Of a DNA stretch of 64,000 bases, positions 61,942-64,000 are shown one piece after another. The translations under genes and the position numbers were made by a program. Under the pieces are notes generated by a model. That model saw only the letters and a list, made by a program, of their open reading frames with translations, was not told the DNA's origin and made no database searches. Origin of the DNA: Amoebidium appalachense (lineage: Eukaryota; Ichthyosporea); NCBI GenBank assembly GCA_963693365.1, contig CAVNZM010000003.1, forward strand, positions 11,284,001-11,348,000, read 5' to 3'. Every line of letters starts with the position of its first letter. Position 1 is the stretch's first letter.

Positions 61942-62073
61942 ATGTCTGCCGCCGCCTTCTCTATGGCGGCCATTATCGGCACTGGCGAGAGTGCCCCCGT
62001 AGAGCTCAAGCATCAAACCTTTGGCTTAAGCAGTGCCCTTTATTCCATTACACTAGTACAAGCCTTAGTGACT
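61942..62073 (+). CDS. Probable first exon of an unrecognised gene (partial)
   Basis: The open frame MSAAAFSMAAIIGTGESAP...SSALYSITLVQAL starts 92 bp after a TATA box and has ordinary composition until it runs into a C-run at 62088 and a long (CA)n. Candidate donors are A|GTACAA at 62056 and TTA|GTGACT at about 62069, so the end given is approximate. No later exon is recognisable within the window, and the continuing frame through CA repeats (His-Thr) is not credible. Function unknown. Confidence 0.4.
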
Positions 62074-62136
62074 CCCGTCACCCTCCCCCCCCCCCCCCCC
62101 CCCCCCCCCTTCTCCCTTAGTATACCACACTCAATT

Positions 62137-62233
<97 letters not shown>

Positions 62234-62250
62234 TACACACACACACACGT

Positions 62251-62289
<39 letters not shown>

Positions 62290-62307
62290 CACACACACAC
62301 ACACAGT

Positions 62308-62340
<33 letters not shown>

Positions 62341-62401
62341 GTGTCACACACACACACACACACACACACACCATCACACACACACACACACACCACCATC
62401 A

Positions 62402-62490
<89 letters not shown>
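62137..62490. repeat. (CA)n array of about 350 bp
   Basis: CA repeat with sparse GTGTACAC, AGTCAC and CCATCAC interruptions. Confidence 0.95.
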
Positions 62491-62494
<4 letters not shown>

Positions 62495-62750
62495 CAGCGT
62501 GTGCACACGTGTATTCGCCTTAGATATTCGGGTGATAAGCTTAGTCATTAAGTTTTTTCTTTTGACTGGATTTATTCGACGGAAAGATATGCAAGTATGC
62601 ACGGCATACTGAGAAGACAATAAAAACTTCACGAGTTATCCAGTAACAAGTGCATACTGAGATACCTGAACACTGTGTGAAAATCATATAAATACTCAAT
62701 GTGACGACCAACAGAATTCAACAAAAAGTCTAAAGTGTTCACATTGCCAG

Positions 62751-63810
62751 CTAGTGTAGCAGATACCCGGAGGGAAAGAGGTAAACGCGACATAAAAATT
62801 CACACCTATCAACATGCTTGCGATTGAAAAGGTCAGCACAAAAGTGGCACCAGCGGCGATGAAAACAAGAATTACAGCGCCACTGCACAACTTCCCAGGC
62901 AATATCAACATCAGAGCACCATACAGACTTATCTACTAGGGTGGTATCCATACGTACAGCAGGAGAAATGTATCCTGCCAAAGCTCCCAAAAAGCGATAA
63001 TGATCAGTACGGTGTTGCCTAAGGAACATAACACATGCCGACTGAGTTTTACCTTTGATTTCTCTATCAGAACGAGAAAGAAACTTATACTGCGTGTGGT
63101 AATAACGCGAAAAGGCAGAAAAAACAGGAAGAGAAAAGAAAGAGGGAGTGAGATAGCGAGAGGAAGAATCAGGTGGAAAGAGGGTAGGCTGAGGACATTC
63201 AAAAGTAGCGTTGGTGAATCGGGGGGGAAGAGGGATGGAGGGAGGGGGGGGAAAGAAAGCATAAAGAGGGTGACCATCAGGTAGCCTAACTAAATGAAAA
63301 CAAAAACGAAGAGACAATTCCTCCATACGACAAACAGCAGACGACAATCCAAACATACTGATTAAGGGAGGCACAAACCGAGTACGAAACAAAGTGCGTA
63401 GCGCAGTACCCTGAAAATCGTCGAACTCGTTCAGCGCCATTGCCGCCTCGCGAAGTGGGGGCGCAGGCCAATAGCGGAAGTCCATATTCGAAAGTCGGCC
63501 GTAAGAAAGTTTTATAGTAGAGAAGAAGGTTCGCAGGATGGATCACAGACTCCTGTTGAAACATATTTGACACGATGTGAAGCTTACCCTTCGCACGAGC
63601 GATCCGTGCCGTGAGGAGCTTGCGGAAATCAATACCCCGTGCAGTAAAAGGAATACCCGAATAGTCATAGGTGCTGTGAACAGGAATAGGAAGGCCGGCC
63701 AATCGAAAGGAAGTGTTCTTCGAAAAAGTAGCACACTTTGCAATGCCGACTGTCATGAGATTCTCGGTCTGGACTGGATACTTGGGCCTGATAATCAGGG
63801 CACAAATATT
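62751..63810 (-). pseudogene. 5'-truncated, frameshifted non-LTR retrotransposon fragment
   Basis: The minus strand carries the C-terminal part of a LINE-type ORF2. A reverse-transcriptase thumb-like segment reads from about 63800 (PKYPVQTENLM; GIPFTARGIDFRKLL; YYKTFLRPTFEYGLPLL). Near 63470-63440 the coding continues in another frame (AAMALNEFDDFQGTALRTLF) to a stop at 62751, with Cys/His-rich sequence near the end. So at least one frameshift is present, close to a GGGGG run. A stop codon near 63825 and the loss of upstream RT motifs indicate 5' truncation, typical of LINE insertions. It is opposite in strand to the 61942 frame and may lie in its intron. It is inactive as it stands. Confidence 0.75.
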
Positions 63811-64000
63811 TTATTTTATAGTACTATTACTGCTTAAAGAAGGTTATCTCCTTTAGATGAGCCCAGTTTTGAAAAAGGTCCCCTCCCTTTGCATCAGAGA
63901 TAGATTTACTTTTCTCAAACGCATGATACCCAAATCTCCATCTAAGAATTCCTAAATTGCACAAATAGGATACGTTTGATTTATCTTTTGATATTCAGGG
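63811..64000. other. Window edge, no gene seen
   Basis: AT-rich sequence ending GATATTCAGGG. A 15-bp word TGATAATCAGGGCAC is shared by 61460-61474 and 63789-63803. Confidence 0.4.

Overview
This is a eukaryotic nuclear window, intron-rich and saturated with simple repeats: poly-G/poly-C runs of 20-72 bp, (CA)n/(GT)n, (GA)n/(CT)n, (GGT)n and minisatellites. Complex-I subunit, PP2A, SARAF and P450 genes with ordinary GT-AG introns point to a free-standing mitochondriate eukaryote. The mix (SARAF, PHYHD1-like dioxygenase, an Ett1/Nro1-like protein) fits a unicellular opisthokont or holozoan relative, but that placement is a guess. Most long open frames here are His-Thr, Cys-Val, poly-Pro or poly-Gly artefacts of microsatellites and are left out.

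I rebuilt gene models by hand from splice signals, reading phase and family conservation. Left to right: an unrecognised coiled-coil/ankyrin protein (1725-3467, +); a two-finger BED-like zinc-finger protein in 3 exons (6474-10658, -); a 9-exon acidic-tailed protein resembling Ett1/Nro1 (12406-18779, +); SARAF in 3 exons (21783-24465, +); a PHYHD1-type dioxygenase in 8 exons including a 22-nt microexon (27258-32863, -); the PP2A catalytic subunit in 6 exons (34444-39642, -); the complex I subunit NDUFA5 in 5 exons (40778-45199, +); a small ankyrin protein in 5 exons (47686-51248, -); a Myb/SANT-like protein in 3 exons (52768-54637, -) lying inside a 3.2-kb terminal-inverted-repeat structure (52010-55185); a cytochrome P450 in 4 exons (56471-60503, -); the possible first exon of another gene (from 61942, +); and a 5'-truncated, frameshifted non-LTR retrotransposon piece (62751-63810, -).

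The genes are mostly housekeeping or signalling genes and do not form a pathway or cluster. The interesting biology is in how the introns and gene edges are built. (i) Microsatellites begin exactly at 5' splice sites (GTGTGTG...) and end exactly at 3' splice sites (...CACACAG), and poly-C runs serve as polypyrimidine tracts. (ii) Three unrelated genes carry serial, decaying tandem copies of an exon edge next to the real one (NDUFA5 exon 3, SARAF last exon, PHYHD1 last exon). (iii) A dispersed roughly 40-70 bp sequence joined to a poly-C run recurs in introns of three different genes, twice just upstream of the acceptor, as expected of an intron-associated mobile or copied unit. (iv) A Myb/SANT gene with a GC-AG intron is boxed by 23-bp inverted repeats, like a transposase-less DNA transposon or a domesticated one.
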